Source: Siniperca chuatsi
Lineage: Eukaryota > Chordata > Actinopteri > Centrarchiformes > Sinipercidae
Assembly (NCBI RefSeq): GCF_020085105.1
Contig: NC_058051.1
Location: 3,244,001 to 3,308,000 of the forward strand
Direction of reading: 5' to 3'
DNA length: 64,000 nt
Part shown: positions 36,501 to 46,386 of the stretch, piece by piece
Numbering within the stretch: position 1 is the first letter of the stretch
Layout: each line of letters begins with the position of its first letter
Program-made: the position numbers and the translations under genes
Notes under the pieces: model-generated
Database searches by the model: none
Told to the model about the DNA's origin: nothing
What the model saw: only the letters and a program-made list of their open reading frames with translations

Positions 36501-38079
36501 AGTATATGTATGTATGTATGTATGTATGTATGCATGTGTGTGTGATGGTGTATTAGGGCCAGGGGCCTCTGGAGGGTCCTCATCTTCTTTGGTGCCTGCA
36601 GAATATCAGATAGGGTCTGATGGGGATTTAGAGAGACTGAGGTCAAGCTCTAACAGACCCACTAACAACAACAACTTTTCCACACAGGCGGGCAGATATG
36701 CAGACAAGTACAGTGACTGTGTTGTGCTCCCTGATTTGTGGGGTAAGAGCAGCTGGTCATCATTCTTTAGTTCAGCACTGAAATAATAAGCCCTTTGAGT
36801 CTTGCTGATTGTTTCTTTTATGAAATGTAGTAAGCACTGCGATGTATTGTTCTCATAAACCAGCAGTAGAAAATATATTTTTAAAAAATAGCATATTAAT
36901 AAAATTTGTATTATTAGTAAAAATCAACATTTTCGTTTTCTTATCCTAAATCTCTCTTTTTTCTGTGAGGTTTATGCGTACGAGTGTTCCAACTCAGATT
37001 CACCAAACTCTCTAAACTGCACAAACATTCGTAAATCACTCGTTCATGAGGACGTGCACATTTGTGAGATTTCATCGTTAACATAATCGACCCTTAAAAG
37101 CCTGTTCCACTTTGTTTGTGGGCGAGTTTCATTAACAAAAATGTTATGAAAGAATAAAAAGAAAAATTTCACACTGCTGAGCTTCCAGTCCTGCTGTCAG
37201 AAATCAGCTGAGAGAAGGTGTAGCAGTGTCAGTATAGTAGTATTAGAGGACCCCGAAACAATTAGAAAATGTTAATAGTATAGCTGCCAACAACGTGTCA
37301 TCAGCGCAGAGATGAATGGTCTGACATGAAGTTAGAGCCTAAAAACCGTCTTTCTAAAGCAAAGAGGTCCCTGATTAACATGAGAAGCAGTCAAGAGGAT
37401 GTGAGAGTCACAGAGATAATATATTTTCCCAGCAGCTACTGAAATGTATAAGTTGCTGTGCTGAAATATGCCAATAAAAATCATAAAATCTTAAAAAACC
37501 TCTCAGTGTACATTAATGTAGTAAATGTATATGCGTAATGAGAACCGGTTATGGACAGGTAAGAACAGGATGTAGACCGGTAATGCACATAAATATATAT
37601 ACTGTTATACTGTTGGTTTAACAGCTTGTAAACAGGTAGTATGTAATTATATATATATATAGTATACACAGAGATGTAAACAGGTAGTAACATTAAGTAA
37701 AAGTAGTAAAAAAGTGAGCAAGTGTGTTGCGAGTAAAGTATATATAGTTGTATATAGTAGGTTTATAGCAGAGAAGGCAAAAATAACATAAAGTAGTTGC
37801 TTTGTGTCAATATTACCATTTTATCAATGCTAATGTTAACCAATTGTCGTAGCTAAAAGCTGTGAAGACCCTGATAGCATGCTGTGCAACTTCACCATCA
37901 TCACTAGCTGTGTATGTGACTTACTCTCCTATTAGTAGTAATAAAATGGTTGTAATGGTCATGAAAGGCAGTCTACCTTGGCCATGGACGCCTGAGGGCA
38001 GCAGCAGGACACTGAGCAGGAAACGCAGCATTAGCCAGAAAGATGATGATGATGATGAAGCAAGGAGGTGAGTAGACAT
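997..38079 (-). CDS. col20a1: Collagen type XX alpha 1 chain (FACIT collagen), complete
   Basis: This is a secreted extracellular-matrix collagen that binds to the surface of fibrils rather than forming them. I joined 41 coding exons; every junction has GT-AG borders and matching phase, and the sum is 4749 nt (1582 residues plus stop). Domains in order: signal peptide (1-33), FN3 (35-117), charged linker (118-242), VWA (243-446), six FN3 (447-999), linker, TSPN (about 1019-1239), COL2 helix (1240-1408), NC2 (about 1409-1450), COL1 helix (to about 1555) and a short NC1. A single VWA directly followed by FN3 repeats, with no second VWA before TSPN, separates it from COL14A1 and COL12A1 and points to COL20A1. 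The order and exon phases (mostly phase 1 around domains) are typical of the family. From memory human COL20A1 is shorter (about 1280 residues). Small exons between those I found cannot be excluded where both borders are phase 0, chiefly in the collagen part. Confidence 0.9.
1190..1865. repeat. Dispersed repeat, copy 1 (same family as 61490-61990)
   Basis: This stretch shares recognisable blocks with 61490-61990 in the same orientation: CTCATAGTG.CGTTTTC, GCAGCAGGCAGCT.TTTTCAG, AACTAGCTGGTGAAC and CCAAGTGGCCA-like ends. Copy 1 has an additional middle segment. It lies in the last intron of col20a1 and contains no convincing coding sequence. Confidence 0.75.
3690..3960 (+). mobile_element. Decayed LINE 3' coding fragment (CR1/L2-like)
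   Basis: The plus-strand frame ends with [30 protein letters not shown], matched here in overlapping short blocks: PKLWNCLPL, then FKSRLKTHL. This is the typical end of the reverse-transcriptase protein of CR1/L2-type fish LINEs (W-N-x-LP-L, FK-x-LKTHL). Only the tail is present, and it is inserted in a col20a1 intron. Confidence 0.8.
4430..4910 (-). other. Unclassified coding-like stretch in a col20a1 intron
   Basis: Two overlapping minus-strand open frames (4710-4910 and 4430-4744) lie in a GC-richer island within AT-rich intron. One contains [18 protein letters not shown] and [11 protein letters not shown]; the other has [18 protein letters not shown] followed by a basic, helix-prone end ([19 protein letters not shown]). 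I do not recognise the family. The frames are offset, so a frameshift would be needed to join them. It is probably part of a decayed transposable element; no splice evidence links it to col20a1. Confidence 0.4.
9367..14088 (-). other. col20a1: col20a1 linker and TSPN (laminin-G-like) domain
   Basis: A 19-residue linker exon (14032-14088; [14 protein letters not shown]) precedes the thrombospondin-N-like domain on exons 13261-13299, 12985-13123, 12010-12152, 10716-10825, 9588-9746 and 9367-9438. Diagnostic pieces are [41 protein letters not shown] and [14 protein letters not shown]. Cysteines near the end ([16 protein letters not shown]) match the usual FACIT pattern. This domain lies next to the triple helix in FACIT collagens. 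Confidence 0.9.
11450..11792 (-). repeat. Dispersed repeat family B, copy 1 (reverse orientation)
   Basis: The sequence ends with TGACTAATCGTTTCAGCTCTA and contains, on the reverse strand, the block TTGCTGCTTTTCTTTGTCTT preceded by AGCTTCTCAG. The same blocks occur at 38376-38660, 42620-42950 and 53725-53950 in the opposite orientation. It lies in a col20a1 intron between TSPN exons. Confidence 0.8.
14752..14781. repeat. Microsatellite (AGAC)n
   Basis: About seven AGAC units directly upstream (minus strand) of the acceptor of the FN3-7 exon; on the minus strand it forms an extended pyrimidine tract (CTGT)n adjoining the splice site. Confidence 0.95.
15945..16140. repeat. Dispersed repeat family C (TACTTTTACTT-rich), copy 1
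   Basis: The blocks GAGGTACTTGTACTTTA, TATGCTACTTTATACTT and ATTGTACTTTTTACTTCACT are shared with the longer copy at 17205-17660. Such TACTT-rich dispersed elements are common in percomorph fish introns. Non-coding. Confidence 0.8.
16595..16801 (-). mobile_element. Decayed LINE reverse-transcriptase fragment
   Basis: On the minus strand the frame contains [19 protein letters not shown], the conserved reverse-transcriptase block before the FADDT catalytic motif (PQG-x-LSPLLF). The catalytic YADD/FADD motif is not recognisable in the continuation. It is a fragment in a col20a1 intron. Confidence 0.75.
17205..17660. repeat. Dispersed repeat family C, copy 2
   Basis: A longer copy of the element at 15945: GAGGTACTTGTACTTTACT, TTTTATGCTACTTTATACTTCT, ACTTTTTACTCCACTACAT, then CATTCTGCATAATGAGTAC and TTTTGAATGCAGGACTTTTA. 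The last two blocks recur at 27960-28095. Confidence 0.82.
17660..17810. repeat. Short interspersed repeat (ATTTATTTGAATAGCACTTT type)
   Basis: The block CATTTTATTTGAATAGCACTTT followed by CTCAAAGGCACTTTACA resembles a widespread fish repeat beginning with a low-level TTTAT-AGC-CTTT module and a GCTTTACA block. A related module appears at 50695-50770. The end grades into A-rich sequence. Confidence 0.55.
18521..18556. repeat. Microsatellite (GT)n
   Basis: About 18 GT units, only eight bases below the donor site of the col20a1 exon ending at 18564 (on the minus strand, (CA)n just inside the intron). Intronic CA repeats close to a donor can influence splicing. Confidence 0.95.
19774..20960. 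other. col20a1 intron without recognised features
   Basis: AT-rich intron between the halves of the third FN3 domain. I see no open frame of interest and no repeat shared with elsewhere in the window, apart from a short polyC run near 20920 close to the exon. Confidence 0.6.
22696..24628 (-). other. col20a1: col20a1 von Willebrand factor A domain (four exons)
   Basis: Exons 24461-24628, 23504-23623, 23172-23336 and 22696-22854 encode about 204 residues of VWA fold. The metal-ion adhesion site is intact: DGSWS near the start (DxSxS), the GGNTFTG threonine loop and LLTDGKSQD for the later aspartate. The final exon ([16 protein letters not shown]) is the usual last strand and helix. An intact MIDAS suggests metal-dependent ligand binding; the ligand is not known from sequence. 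Confidence 0.92.
24150..24222. repeat. Short tandem array of GGTTGCTA units
   Basis: Three occurrences of TGGTTGCTA at about 24-25 base spacing (GGTGGTTGCTAGGG, TGTGGTTGCTAAGC, ATGGTTGCTAGGTG). The unit resembles half of an RFX X-box, but a simple minisatellite explains it equally well. Confidence 0.7.
25270..27490 (-). other. col20a1: col20a1 low-complexity charged linker between FN3-1 and VWA
   Basis: Two exons (27314-27490 and 25270-25467) encode about 125 residues with no recognisable fold. The first is acidic/basic and then ends in a Thr/Ala run ([11 protein letters not shown]). The second has Pro/Glu stretches, then a dense cationic patch ([16 protein letters not shown]), then [18 protein letters not shown]. 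Both exons have good splice sites and keep phase 1 on both sides (177 and 198 nt), so they could be skipped without a frameshift. Low-complexity sequence evolves fast, so the exact borders are less certain than those of the domains. Confidence 0.72.
26280..26700 (+). mobile_element. Decayed LINE 3' coding region (L2/Rex-like)
   Basis: Read on the plus strand with frameshifts and stops, this gives [38 protein letters not shown] and LWNSLPDNI, the typical C-terminal reverse-transcriptase region of fish L2-like LINEs. Several stops show that it is inactive. It lies in the col20a1 intron between the two linker exons. Confidence 0.78.
27798..27826. repeat. Microsatellite (ATT)n
   Basis: Consecutive TTA/ATT units followed by TTTATTCATTTCCAGGGGGAAATTCA, which resembles a fish LINE 3' tail (GGGGAAATTC). 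Confidence 0.85.
27955..28100. repeat. Dispersed repeat family C, copy 3 (3' part)
   Basis: It carries CCCATTCTGCATAATGAGTACTTTTACTTTT and CTTTGAATGCAGGAGCTTTAC in separate blocks, matching the end of the copy at 17205-17660 in the same orientation. Confidence 0.8.
28414..28637. repeat. Direct repeat pair about 190 bases apart
   Basis: The segment CTCGACACAGTAACCTACTA plus TCAC-AGCACGG occurs at 28414-28446 and again at 28604-28636 with two differences. The intervening DNA includes AAGGAATTCCCAGACGG and is otherwise unremarkable. This may be a local duplication or the ends of an inserted element. Confidence 0.8.
30840..31235 (-). mobile_element. Decayed LINE reverse-transcriptase fragment with FADDT motif
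   Basis: On the minus strand a short frame holds [19 protein letters not shown] followed by [13 protein letters not shown], the reverse-transcriptase block with the catalytic FADD motif. The upstream part is degenerate and the frame is short. Located in the 5.6 kb col20a1 intron. Confidence 0.8.
31240..33640. other. col20a1 intron stretch without recognised features
   Basis: AT-rich sequence with no convincing coding frame. Only a short (AACC)n run near 33238 stands out. Confidence 0.55.
33640..34205 (+). mobile_element. LINE 3' end (Rex1-like), decayed
   Basis: The plus-strand frame reads [20 protein letters not shown] and then [15 protein letters not shown], the characteristic end of Rex1-type reverse-transcriptase proteins in fish. 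It is followed by an AT-rich tail and CTACAACTGTATTTCATTGTG, the usual 3' UTR module of this family. The frame is truncated at its start. Confidence 0.82.
35050..35415. mobile_element. Non-autonomous Tc1-like element
   Basis: It contains CCAAAGGTGTTGGATGGGGT and GAGGTCAGGGCTCTGTG, hallmark blocks of a common fish DNA element. Its 3' edge is CATATACCTTTGGCCATATACTGTA, seen as short blocks, with an inner GGTATGTGGACA module. No transposase frame remains. Confidence 0.7.
36130..37976. other. col20a1 intron 2 stretch; microsatellite only
   Basis: The intron between the signal-peptide and first FN3 exons. It holds a (GTAT)n run at about 36500-36535 and an (AT)n-rich patch near 37600-37665. No coding frame, and no repeat shared with other parts of the window. 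Confidence 0.6.
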
Positions 38080-38088
38080 GAGTGGAGC
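37977..38088 (-). other. col20a1: col20a1 exon 2: translation start and signal peptide
   Basis: The ATG is at 38079 and the donor follows 37977; an acceptor (TTTCTAG) lies just upstream, so the start codon is in the second exon. The exon encodes a classic secretory leader: MSTHLLA, six serines, then a hydrophobic core [14 protein letters not shown] and a PSGVHGQ cleavage region, with cleavage likely after VHG. The serine run comes from a short ATC/GAT microsatellite. The exon ends in phase 1, which fits the next FN3 exon. Confidence 0.88.
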
Positions 38089-38375
38089 CTAGAAACATTA
38101 AAAACAATGCTATGTTGAATATTGAATATACTTATTTATTTGCATTAATTAATATTTGTATACAAATGTATTTATTATATTGGCTATACAGTGGTCAATT
38201 GACTAAGTAGAGTCAAATAGTCTGCATTAAATAGCTCAAATACCAAGTAAAATCAAAGCTGACAAACAATGTCAAAGCCAACTAGGCAACCCAAAGTGGA
38301 GCAGCAGAGATACTATCAAGATGCGTCTGGCTGGTGAGTGAAAACCTCCTCCTCCTCTCGTGTCAGTCGACAGAA

Positions 38376-38660
38376 AAATTAATCTGTAACGATTTATTTT
38401 GATAATCGAGTAATCATTAAAGTAATTTTCAAGCAAAATTTGGAAAAATCCATTTGTTCCAGCTTCTCAAATGTGAAGATTTGCTGCTTTTCTTTCTTTT
38501 CCATGATGGCAAACTGAATATCTTTGAGTTTTGGACTGTTGGTCGGACCAAACGAGGAATATGAATATGTCAACTTGCAGCATTATTCACTACATTCTGA
38601 TATTTTATTGCCCAAACAATTAATCGAGAAAATAATCGGCAGAATAATCGGACATGAAAA
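38376..38660 (+). repeat. Dispersed repeat family B, copy 2
   Basis: Shared blocks are TTTGATAATCGAGTAATCA, CAGCTTCTCAAATGTGA, GATTTGCTGCTTTTCTTT, GAATATCTTTGAGTTTTGGA and AACAATTAATCGAGAAAATAA. It lies in intron 1 of col20a1. Confidence 0.85.
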
Positions 38661-41164
38661 TAGTCAAATATTCTGACATTGTGGATTTCTGTAAAGATTC
38701 ACTGGCTTTTCAACAGGCGGCAGATAAAATCTATTTGTAAAATTTCATTTTGGTAAAAAGAAAAAAAAACCTGGCACCAACATCTTTTCCCATGGGAACT
38801 CTTTTATGGCTGACTCAGACTACAGCTGCTTCGCTGCTTGTCCCCATTACAGACCCTCAAAGTTCACACAGCTAATGACACACGCAGGGCTGTAATATTA
38901 ACAAACACGCGGCACTTTAAGAGGCCATAAAGCTAACATGCCTCTGTCCGAGAGGACCAACATTTAACAGCACACAAAGTGTACACTATGCCTTCAACTA
39001 ATTCTGGACCCTTTGACTGCACATGCTCAATAATTAGAATGTATGATGCTTATTCTCTCCCGAAGAAAGATTGTTTGCAACCTTGAGAGCCATTGTTTCC
39101 ACTCTGCTACAATACATCTATATAAGGACATCATGGCAAGGTATCATTTGCATTGGGGGGGGGGGGGGGTCGTGAATCAAAAACGTTAGTCAAAGGCCTG
39201 ACTCCAACAAAATAAAGATAAATGTCCTCTTTGAAATACACTGGAAAACTGCATGACAAGGATTTGAAGTTGTGTAGGCAGGTGCTCTTTGGAAAACAAG
39301 GCAAAAAATGTGAATGAGAACATTGTTCAAGAAAATACAGGCTGAACAAAGCTGCAATTAACTGTCTGGTAGCTCAGCTTTTATGCTGGAGTTGACAGAC
39401 CTGTGAGTTAGAGAAGTGTTTAGGATGAATTGAATTATCCAGGGTTGTTTATCCAGGTGAGTTGAAATACATACATGCAAACAGGGCCTAACACTTGACA
39501 GCTTGACTGACGATGTAATTAGCGGACCTGAAGAAGCTGAATGTGAAACACGCTGTTTGACCCTAAAACTCTTTGATGCCATGTCACAATATAGAATAAT
39601 TCCTACATATGTTGGTAGTCAAGTTTTTAAAAAGACAAGATTAAATCTGTCCTATCAATAAAATGCAGCATGTTATTTTTTAAATGTTAATGCTATTTCA
39701 TTCCACATCGAGTCTTTGCTTTATTTATTTGCTTTAATTCATATTTTCACGAGTTCCTGTCTGAGCTTTCTACTTTTAGATATACCTCATGACTGGACAG
39801 GCCACCACTGAAGAGAGTTTAAGAGAAACTTCCAGCCTGCCTGAAGGCTTTTCAGACCACCTGATATACAGCCATCATGTGCAGTATGTGATGTGACTAT
39901 ACTGCTCGTTTTGTATGTTTTCTCATGTTTCACATGTACCTGCTTGCCTGAATGTTGCCAAGTCTGAGTTTATATTTGAGCCGTGTGTCGTGCGTACCTA
40001 TCTGCCTGCCAGAGAGGAAAAGATGAGTATTTTTACGCAATGCCGGTGGATCTACTTGCAGAGAGGATTGTAGAGTCTCCTCTTTGTCTGACCCCCTTTT
40101 CAAATTCTGGGTGCATGCAATTAAGTTACATAAGCTATGCAAATCAGGACTCAGCACTTAAATTTGGACTTAAATGCCTGTGCCAGTTTTACCACCACTG
40201 ATCTTTTGAGTCATCTGATTTTTTTTAATGAACCCATATGAGCATACGCAGTCACACAGTAGACATTTAGTCCACAGTTCACTCTGACTGGACAATACAG
40301 TAACTGGCCATTATGTTGGCGTTATTGTGCCAAAATGATTTGGAAAGAGTCAGTTTTTCCTCTACGCATAGGGGAAAAAATATGTGTGGATCTGTCTATG
40401 GAATATCCTATGTGAAAGATGTTCTATTAATTATTTAAACGCTGATGGCGGCCTGATTTCTCATACTGTGCATCTGTAGATTACCACACTACAGTGAGAT
40501 TAAAGCGGTCTCGAGTCAGTGTCAATATTCATTTACTGATGCCTTTACTGCCCTTGGAGTGACCTCAGCAGGAAAAAATGACACCACCACAAAATAACTT
40601 GAACTCCAGTGAACTTTGCAAGTGCCCAGGTGGTCTACTGCTGAAGCAACAGAATAGAAATGTGCAACAATGGACTCCTGAAACCTCAATAATGTCATAT
40701 GACTGGCAGTATTTTTAAGGTCATGGATTTAGTGGGAGGTAAATACAGCATCTCATTTTTATTTACATAAAGAGGCTTTGGGTGACTTAAAAGTACACAC
40801 ATAGTGAGTAGTATGAAAGTCATGTTTTGCATAACACACATAATAACATCATAACTGCGTACATTGTTGATTAGAACTGCAATGCGTAAAAAGCGAGAGC
40901 TTTTACTTCATGCTGATCATATAATTATTGGATACCGACAATTATTTTTAATGTGTACGTATTTCGCATGCGCAAAGAGTAGCAAATGAACGGTGTCCCT
41001 TCCTCAGGCTATTTTACAACAAGACTTTCAAACTATAACGTTAGCCTATTGTCAGTCGTTTAACCTGAGAACACAGGACTTAAAGAGGACCAACAACTAA
41101 ACCTTAACCACAATGTTACAACAACTTTTTCTCGCCTGGTCCGAGGAGCCAGGTGAGGTCTTAC
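38661..41164. other. col20a1 intron 1 remainder; no gene recognised
   Basis: There is a 15-base G run at 39155-39169. Otherwise AT-rich sequence with no open frame I can support. As the first intron it may carry regulatory elements, but nothing is diagnostic by eye. Confidence 0.55.
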
Positions 41165-41415
41165 CTGGCTGTTTGGTGGTCCGCGTTATTCCCACAGAGA
41201 GACTCCGCACGGCATTCCAGAGGTGGGATGTCAACACGCGCCAGTTCCGCTAAACTGTGAAGCCAGCTCCCCCCCTTTCTTTCAGGTGGGATCTGAACTC
41301 CTCTGGGTTGAAATCCGAGAAGCAAGGCCCTCCTGCTGCTCCAGCATAGGCGTGGCACTCCGGAGAAGGCTATAAAGACCTCCACGGCGCAAACACACAC
41401 CGAGGGAAGGCAGCG
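41165..41415 (-). other. col20a1: col20a1 5' non-coding first exon (inferred)
   Basis: A clear donor (GCCAG followed by GTAAGAC on the minus strand) ends the exon at 41165. The stretch upstream is GC-richer than its surroundings and begins about 30 bases below a TATA box. No in-frame start links it to the signal-peptide exon, so it is read as 5' UTR. The start position is inferred from the TATA spacing only. Confidence 0.5.
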
Positions 41416-41442
41416 GTGTACCGGCCCCGCTGTCTCGTGCCA

Positions 41443-41448
41443 TTTATA
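41443..41448 (-). promoter_or_regulatory. col20a1: TATA box of col20a1
   Basis: The minus strand reads CCTATAAATGG here, a good TATA consensus. It lies about 280 nt upstream of the first donor site and just above a locally GC-rich stretch. The expected initiation site is about 25-30 bases downstream, near 41415. Confidence 0.5.
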
Positions 41449-41504
41449 GGACATATTCTTAACTTCACTTAACTATAACTTCTGCTAAAGTATGTAAGTA
41501 GTAA

Positions 41505-41605
41505 ATGAGTAAAGTCAATTTAATTGATATAGCCCATTATCACAAATTTGCGGTACACTCTGCACACCCTCTGTCCGTAGACCCTGCGTGTGACATGGGA
41601 TTGTC
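41505..41605. repeat. Short fish repeat (GTCAATTTAATTGATATAGCCC type)
   Basis: The block AAGTCAATTTAATTGATATAGC followed by CCATTATCACAAATTTGCGG resembles a widespread teleost repeat module, GTCAATTTTATTTATATAGC-CCAATATCACAAATTT. It lies in the spacer between the col20a1 promoter and the slc35c2 3' end. Confidence 0.6.
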
Positions 41606-42112
41606 TTCTGTATTTCTATAGTCATTCTTTTTAGTGTCCATATTGCCCTCCATCACTGCAGACTGCGTTAGTGTATGCTGTGTTGGAGCGTGACCACATA
41701 CCCTGAGGATGAGCCCCTGCTGGCAGCTGCAGGGTTGCTAATTCAGTTATTTTGAATTGCAGTGAGCAGACGCTTGGCTGTCTAATTACAGCAAATATAT
41801 CACCTGTAAGTCATACACATGTACACTGCACAACAACACAGTAATATTTCAAATGTAAGGATTCTGCTGAGGCAGTAAGAGTATACAGATTTTAGTGCCC
41901 CTGAAAGTACTCTTTCCAGGCAGAAATGTAGGAGGACTTAGAACCAGACTTCAAGAGACTTGTGCTCCCTGCAGAAGTTAATCAGATTACCTGTAAATAA
42001 ACTTCATTACTGTGACCAAACTGATGCAATAAAATCAGAGTTGATAAATAGGAAGGAGACAGATATGCCATTTTAAAGCGTGCTACACAGATTAGTATCA
42101 CACATGTTTCAC

Positions 42113-42118
42113 TTTATT
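42113..42118 (-). terminator. slc35c2: Candidate polyadenylation signal of slc35c2
   Basis: AATAAA on the minus strand, 1.8 kb below the stop codon. If used, the 3' UTR would include dispersed repeat family B copy 3. Variant signals nearer the stop are possible, so this is only a candidate. Confidence 0.3.
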
Positions 42119-42619
42119 TTGCAATGTATTGCAACAATGCTGCATTTTACAGAAAATCATGACAAATAACGTTAAAAAAAGATGACTTCTTACATGGCTA
42201 TCAACTCAAGTACTTCAACTACATAATTACTGATTCAATTTGAAAATAGCTCTTTAAAGTAGTCTGCTTGACTGTTGTGATGTTAACAAGGCACATTACG
42301 GTACAGTCATTTCACATCTCTTCAAGTAATGACTGGGATGGATGGAGACCTTTCCTTTTAGATTCAATAAATAGTCTCCACCACTGCAGCTCATTACTTG
42401 ATTTAAATGCTTTTTTCCAGTTAGCAGAGCCTTTGAAGTAAAAACGACCATAAAATCACGTTCAGACGGCCTTTCTGCCACCATTCTGACCTTTATAATG
42501 GTGCAGTACTCTTCTTATTCAGCGGTCTGACTCACGTGGCTCGATATCATAGTTATTTTTTCAGTGTCACATTTGAGGCCTCGAATTTAATGTAACATAG
42601 AGCAGACTTCTAAGGCTCA

Positions 42620-42955
42620 AGCAGTTAGTCAATTCATTAATTAGTCGATCAACAGTAAATTAGTCAGCAACTAATTTGATAATCAGTTTATCATTTGTCA
42701 TTTTTAAAAGCAAAAACATTCCCAAGTTTCTCAAAAGCTTCTGAAACGTGAGGATTTGCTGCTTCCTTTGTCTTATGTGATAGTACCTGAATATCTGTTG
42801 GTTGGACAAAACACGCAATTTGAAGACGTAACCTTAGGGTTTAGGAAATTGTGATGGGCATTTTTTTTTCTGACATTTTTTAGACCAAACAATTATTCGA
42901 TTAATCAAGAAAATAACCTGCAGATTTATTGACAGCGATAACAATCGTCCGTTGC
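42620..42955 (+). repeat. Dispersed repeat family B, copy 3
   Basis: It contains AATTAGTCGATCAACAG, AGTTTCTCAAAAGCTTCTGA, GAGGATTTGCTGCTTCCTTT, GTTGGTTGGACAAAACA and TTATTCGATTAATCAAGAAA, in the same orientation as the copies at 38376 and 53725. Confidence 0.85.
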
Positions 42956-43928
42956 AGACAGACCTTAACGACCTCATCTATTTGTATTAAATTGTATTGT
43001 TAGCTTGGATAACTCAGCCCACACACAGAAGCACAGCAAAGCCGTCTGCAAAAATCGGAATCTGAGGAACTATATTATACATCTACTATTATTCTCGTTT
43101 TCACACAAAATAACTTAAGGATGTTCTTTTCTTGGGAACCAGGCTACATTCATAAGGGAAAGAAATAATGTAATCTGAAGTTAGGGTACCACTGCTCCCA
43201 CTCTGCATTACCGGGATACGGGACACTCAACTTCCAGTAGATTTTTCCTAAACCACTTGTTTCCTCATTAAATAGTTTCGACATTTGTCCTGTTTCTTAA
43301 CAGCTTATTCTGACGGGACCTTCACATAATGCTATTAATATTATATATACACATATGTTTATAGGTGTATATATATAACAAAGCAAGAAGACAATCCCAC
43401 AGTGTGACATGTATCTGGCAAAGAAAAATGACCCACAGTGATTCAAGGTGTCAAAGTATCCCTTTAAAGCTGTAACACTCTCCATACATCATACTTTGTT
43501 GACACGTGGATGTATTAGCTGTATTTTTGAAGCTCCCCTAAGGCAAAAGATCATAACTTGTGTCAAGTCCACAGTTAATGTACAGCTGATAATGAGGCCC
43601 TGGCCTGGCCTGAAGACATGATCGGTGGAAGAACAGAGCTAAAGAGGACGTTCCCTCTTTTTGTGTGTTACGTGCTGTAGTATAGTGGGTGTTTCTGTCT
43701 GTGTTCTCCTGTGTCTCTGCGGGTATTGCCCTCCCCTGCCTTGCAGCTGCAGTCAGCGATTGGTGGCCTGGAGCATAAAAGGCATGGAGAGAGCTGCCAC
43801 TGTTGTCAGTCAACAATTCGGCAGGTTATTCTTGTGTCGGCAGCTTTAGGCTGCGTGAAGCCCCTCATCAGATGGCAGCATACGTGCTGTGTACAGTTAA
43901 CCAGATTTGAGACTCATATCCTGTGATG

Positions 43929-46347
43929 TCAGTGCAGAGTGATTTCTTGTTCCTCATCTTCTTCGTTGTATTCATCAGCAGCCGAATCCTCTCTTTCGTC
44001 TCCGTTATTCCGCAGTAATGGCAACTCAAGCTCTGGGCTCTTACTGTTGAGCTGTCTTAAAGACGGGGCCTTATCTGATGGAAAATATCACAAAATTGAC
44101 ATTGTCAAATCACTTCTTAAAGTCCCCCTCCACTTAAACATTTTGCTTATTGTGACTTGACTTGGATGTTTGAGCCTCATTGTGCAGAATGACGTACAGT
44201 ATGTGCAGAGTTTGACATAAAGACGAGGTGTAGAGTTTCCCCGTTCACCTTAAATCTGATTTTAAAGGTTCTGTATACGAGATTTTCAACATTAATATAG
44301 CAGCCAACAACTATTTGCTATGTAAAGATATAGTGGAGTAATGGCGTCCTGAGCAGAGAATGATGTTACCCCCACTTACGATGATCTGCGAGGAAAATTA
44401 CTGTTTTTCTCAATGGAGTCTGGGTCTGAGATGCTGGTGCTCTAGTGACATTTCAGCTCCTTTTTAACGTGTATGTACAGGCAGGATTTCCTGACATCAC
44501 AACAGTTTGGAAGCCAATCATGGGCCAGTATTCAACTCACGCAAGTTGAATGTGGAAACTTGAAGCCTGAGAATGGACTTTTCAGTAAAGTAGTGTCTAC
44601 TTTTGAAATGAAAAATATTTGCATATTCTAGATCCTGGATTTTTCAATGAGGGAGAAAACATCAGTTTCAAGATATTATTATACAGAGAATATTCTACAC
44701 GTCATTAAACATCTCTTGATGGGGGTTTGTAAATATTTGATTGACTCTTTATTTATTATGATATTATTATGTTATTTCCAATACAAATTTTAACAGTATA
44801 ATGAACAATAACAATAAAATTAACACTTACTTTTGGAGTAATATGTCTTGAGTCCCACATGCAATGAAATGCCACACAGACACACAGCAAATCCCAGCCA
44901 ATTAAGCATAGTCATTTTGTCTCCCATCAGAGCTGCTGCCAAAAGCAGAGTACACACCTCCTACAGAAAAACAAGGCATTAAAAGGAATGAAAGAAAGGG
45001 TTTATTAGATATGTCTGAACAAGACCAGAACACTGCAGCCTCATGAAGCTTTACAAAGACGTGATGCTCTATATGCAGCAGAAAACAAAAGTGGTTGGAT
45101 AGATGAAAAACTTTGTGTGGTCAGATCCTTAGCAATAGCAGAGATGCTGACCTTTCAAAGCATGTCCAATTAGATTAAAGCTGTCCCAGAAACTTAGAGA
45201 GTTTCTAAATTTTCAGTGATAAAATTCTAGTATAGTTTAAAAAAATGTATATTGGATTCGTAGCCCCCCATAAGCACCAAAAGCCAACACAGCTCTCTAG
45301 CTTTGTTGGATTATTCTGACTGATTCTGATTCAAAAAGAAAGTCATACTACACACAGAATTAAAAAGTACCTTAAAGATCCCTGATATGGATAATGTGAG
45401 GCTGGAGGTTCGGGAGACTAGCAGGAACTCTGAGAAGCCTAAACCATAGGCCAGTGCCCCGCCGATACTTAGTGTGAAGAGTGAATACAGGAGAGGTGAG
45501 AGCTCCGTCACCCGGAATAACTTTTCTGAGGTACTGAGGCTCAGCCCTGGAAACCAGACAGAGAGGAGAATCTACAATGATGTTTCCATGGATTGATTAT
45601 AGGACCTGTCCATTCATATTCCAGGATTTTCTAGTCTAACAGCATTTGTAGGTGACTGTACATTGGAAAAGACAGAGTGAAGCATGTTACCAATGTTAGA
45701 TCGCTGGCATGCAATGTCAAGCAATTTGATTGCCGTGTGTCACAAAGTGCAGAGAAACTCCGATAAATATAGAGATCGATTAAGGTGTTCATATGGTTAA
45801 AATTCCCTTTTGGTAGTCCGACTATAATGGGACTATCCTACATATCTGGAACTGTCCTCACTCTGACTATGAACATGGATTTCATCTCTCAGGCTACATA
45901 CAGGCTGCACTACCTTATTGGTGTAGGGTCTGAAAAGAAATACCTGCAGATGTTACTCAGGGCTGAAAAAGTACTCCACCTCCTCTGTTTTCTGGATTTA
46001 AAAAGCAATCTATTTTTTTATTTACAGTTAATATTCTCCTAAAAATCAGAGACAAGACAGTAAAGCACAAAGCTCCTTGTAGTAAAGACTCTATCAAGGA
46101 AACTAAACACGATTTTAAAATAGGGTTAGTACATTAACAATACACTAGAGGTTTACATAGAATTTCTCTTATATTTATTTCATAACTTCTTAAGTGCTAG
46201 ATTAATATAAGAGTAACTGTAACTAAATGTACAGCTTAAATGCTATTTTTATTTAGCCAAAAAACATGCAGAAGAGAAAGTAGATTGATAGTTTAAATGC
46301 ATATATAATTTATCTACTTTCTCTTCATCTGCCTTCATCTGAAATAC

Positions 46348-46386
<39 letters not shown>

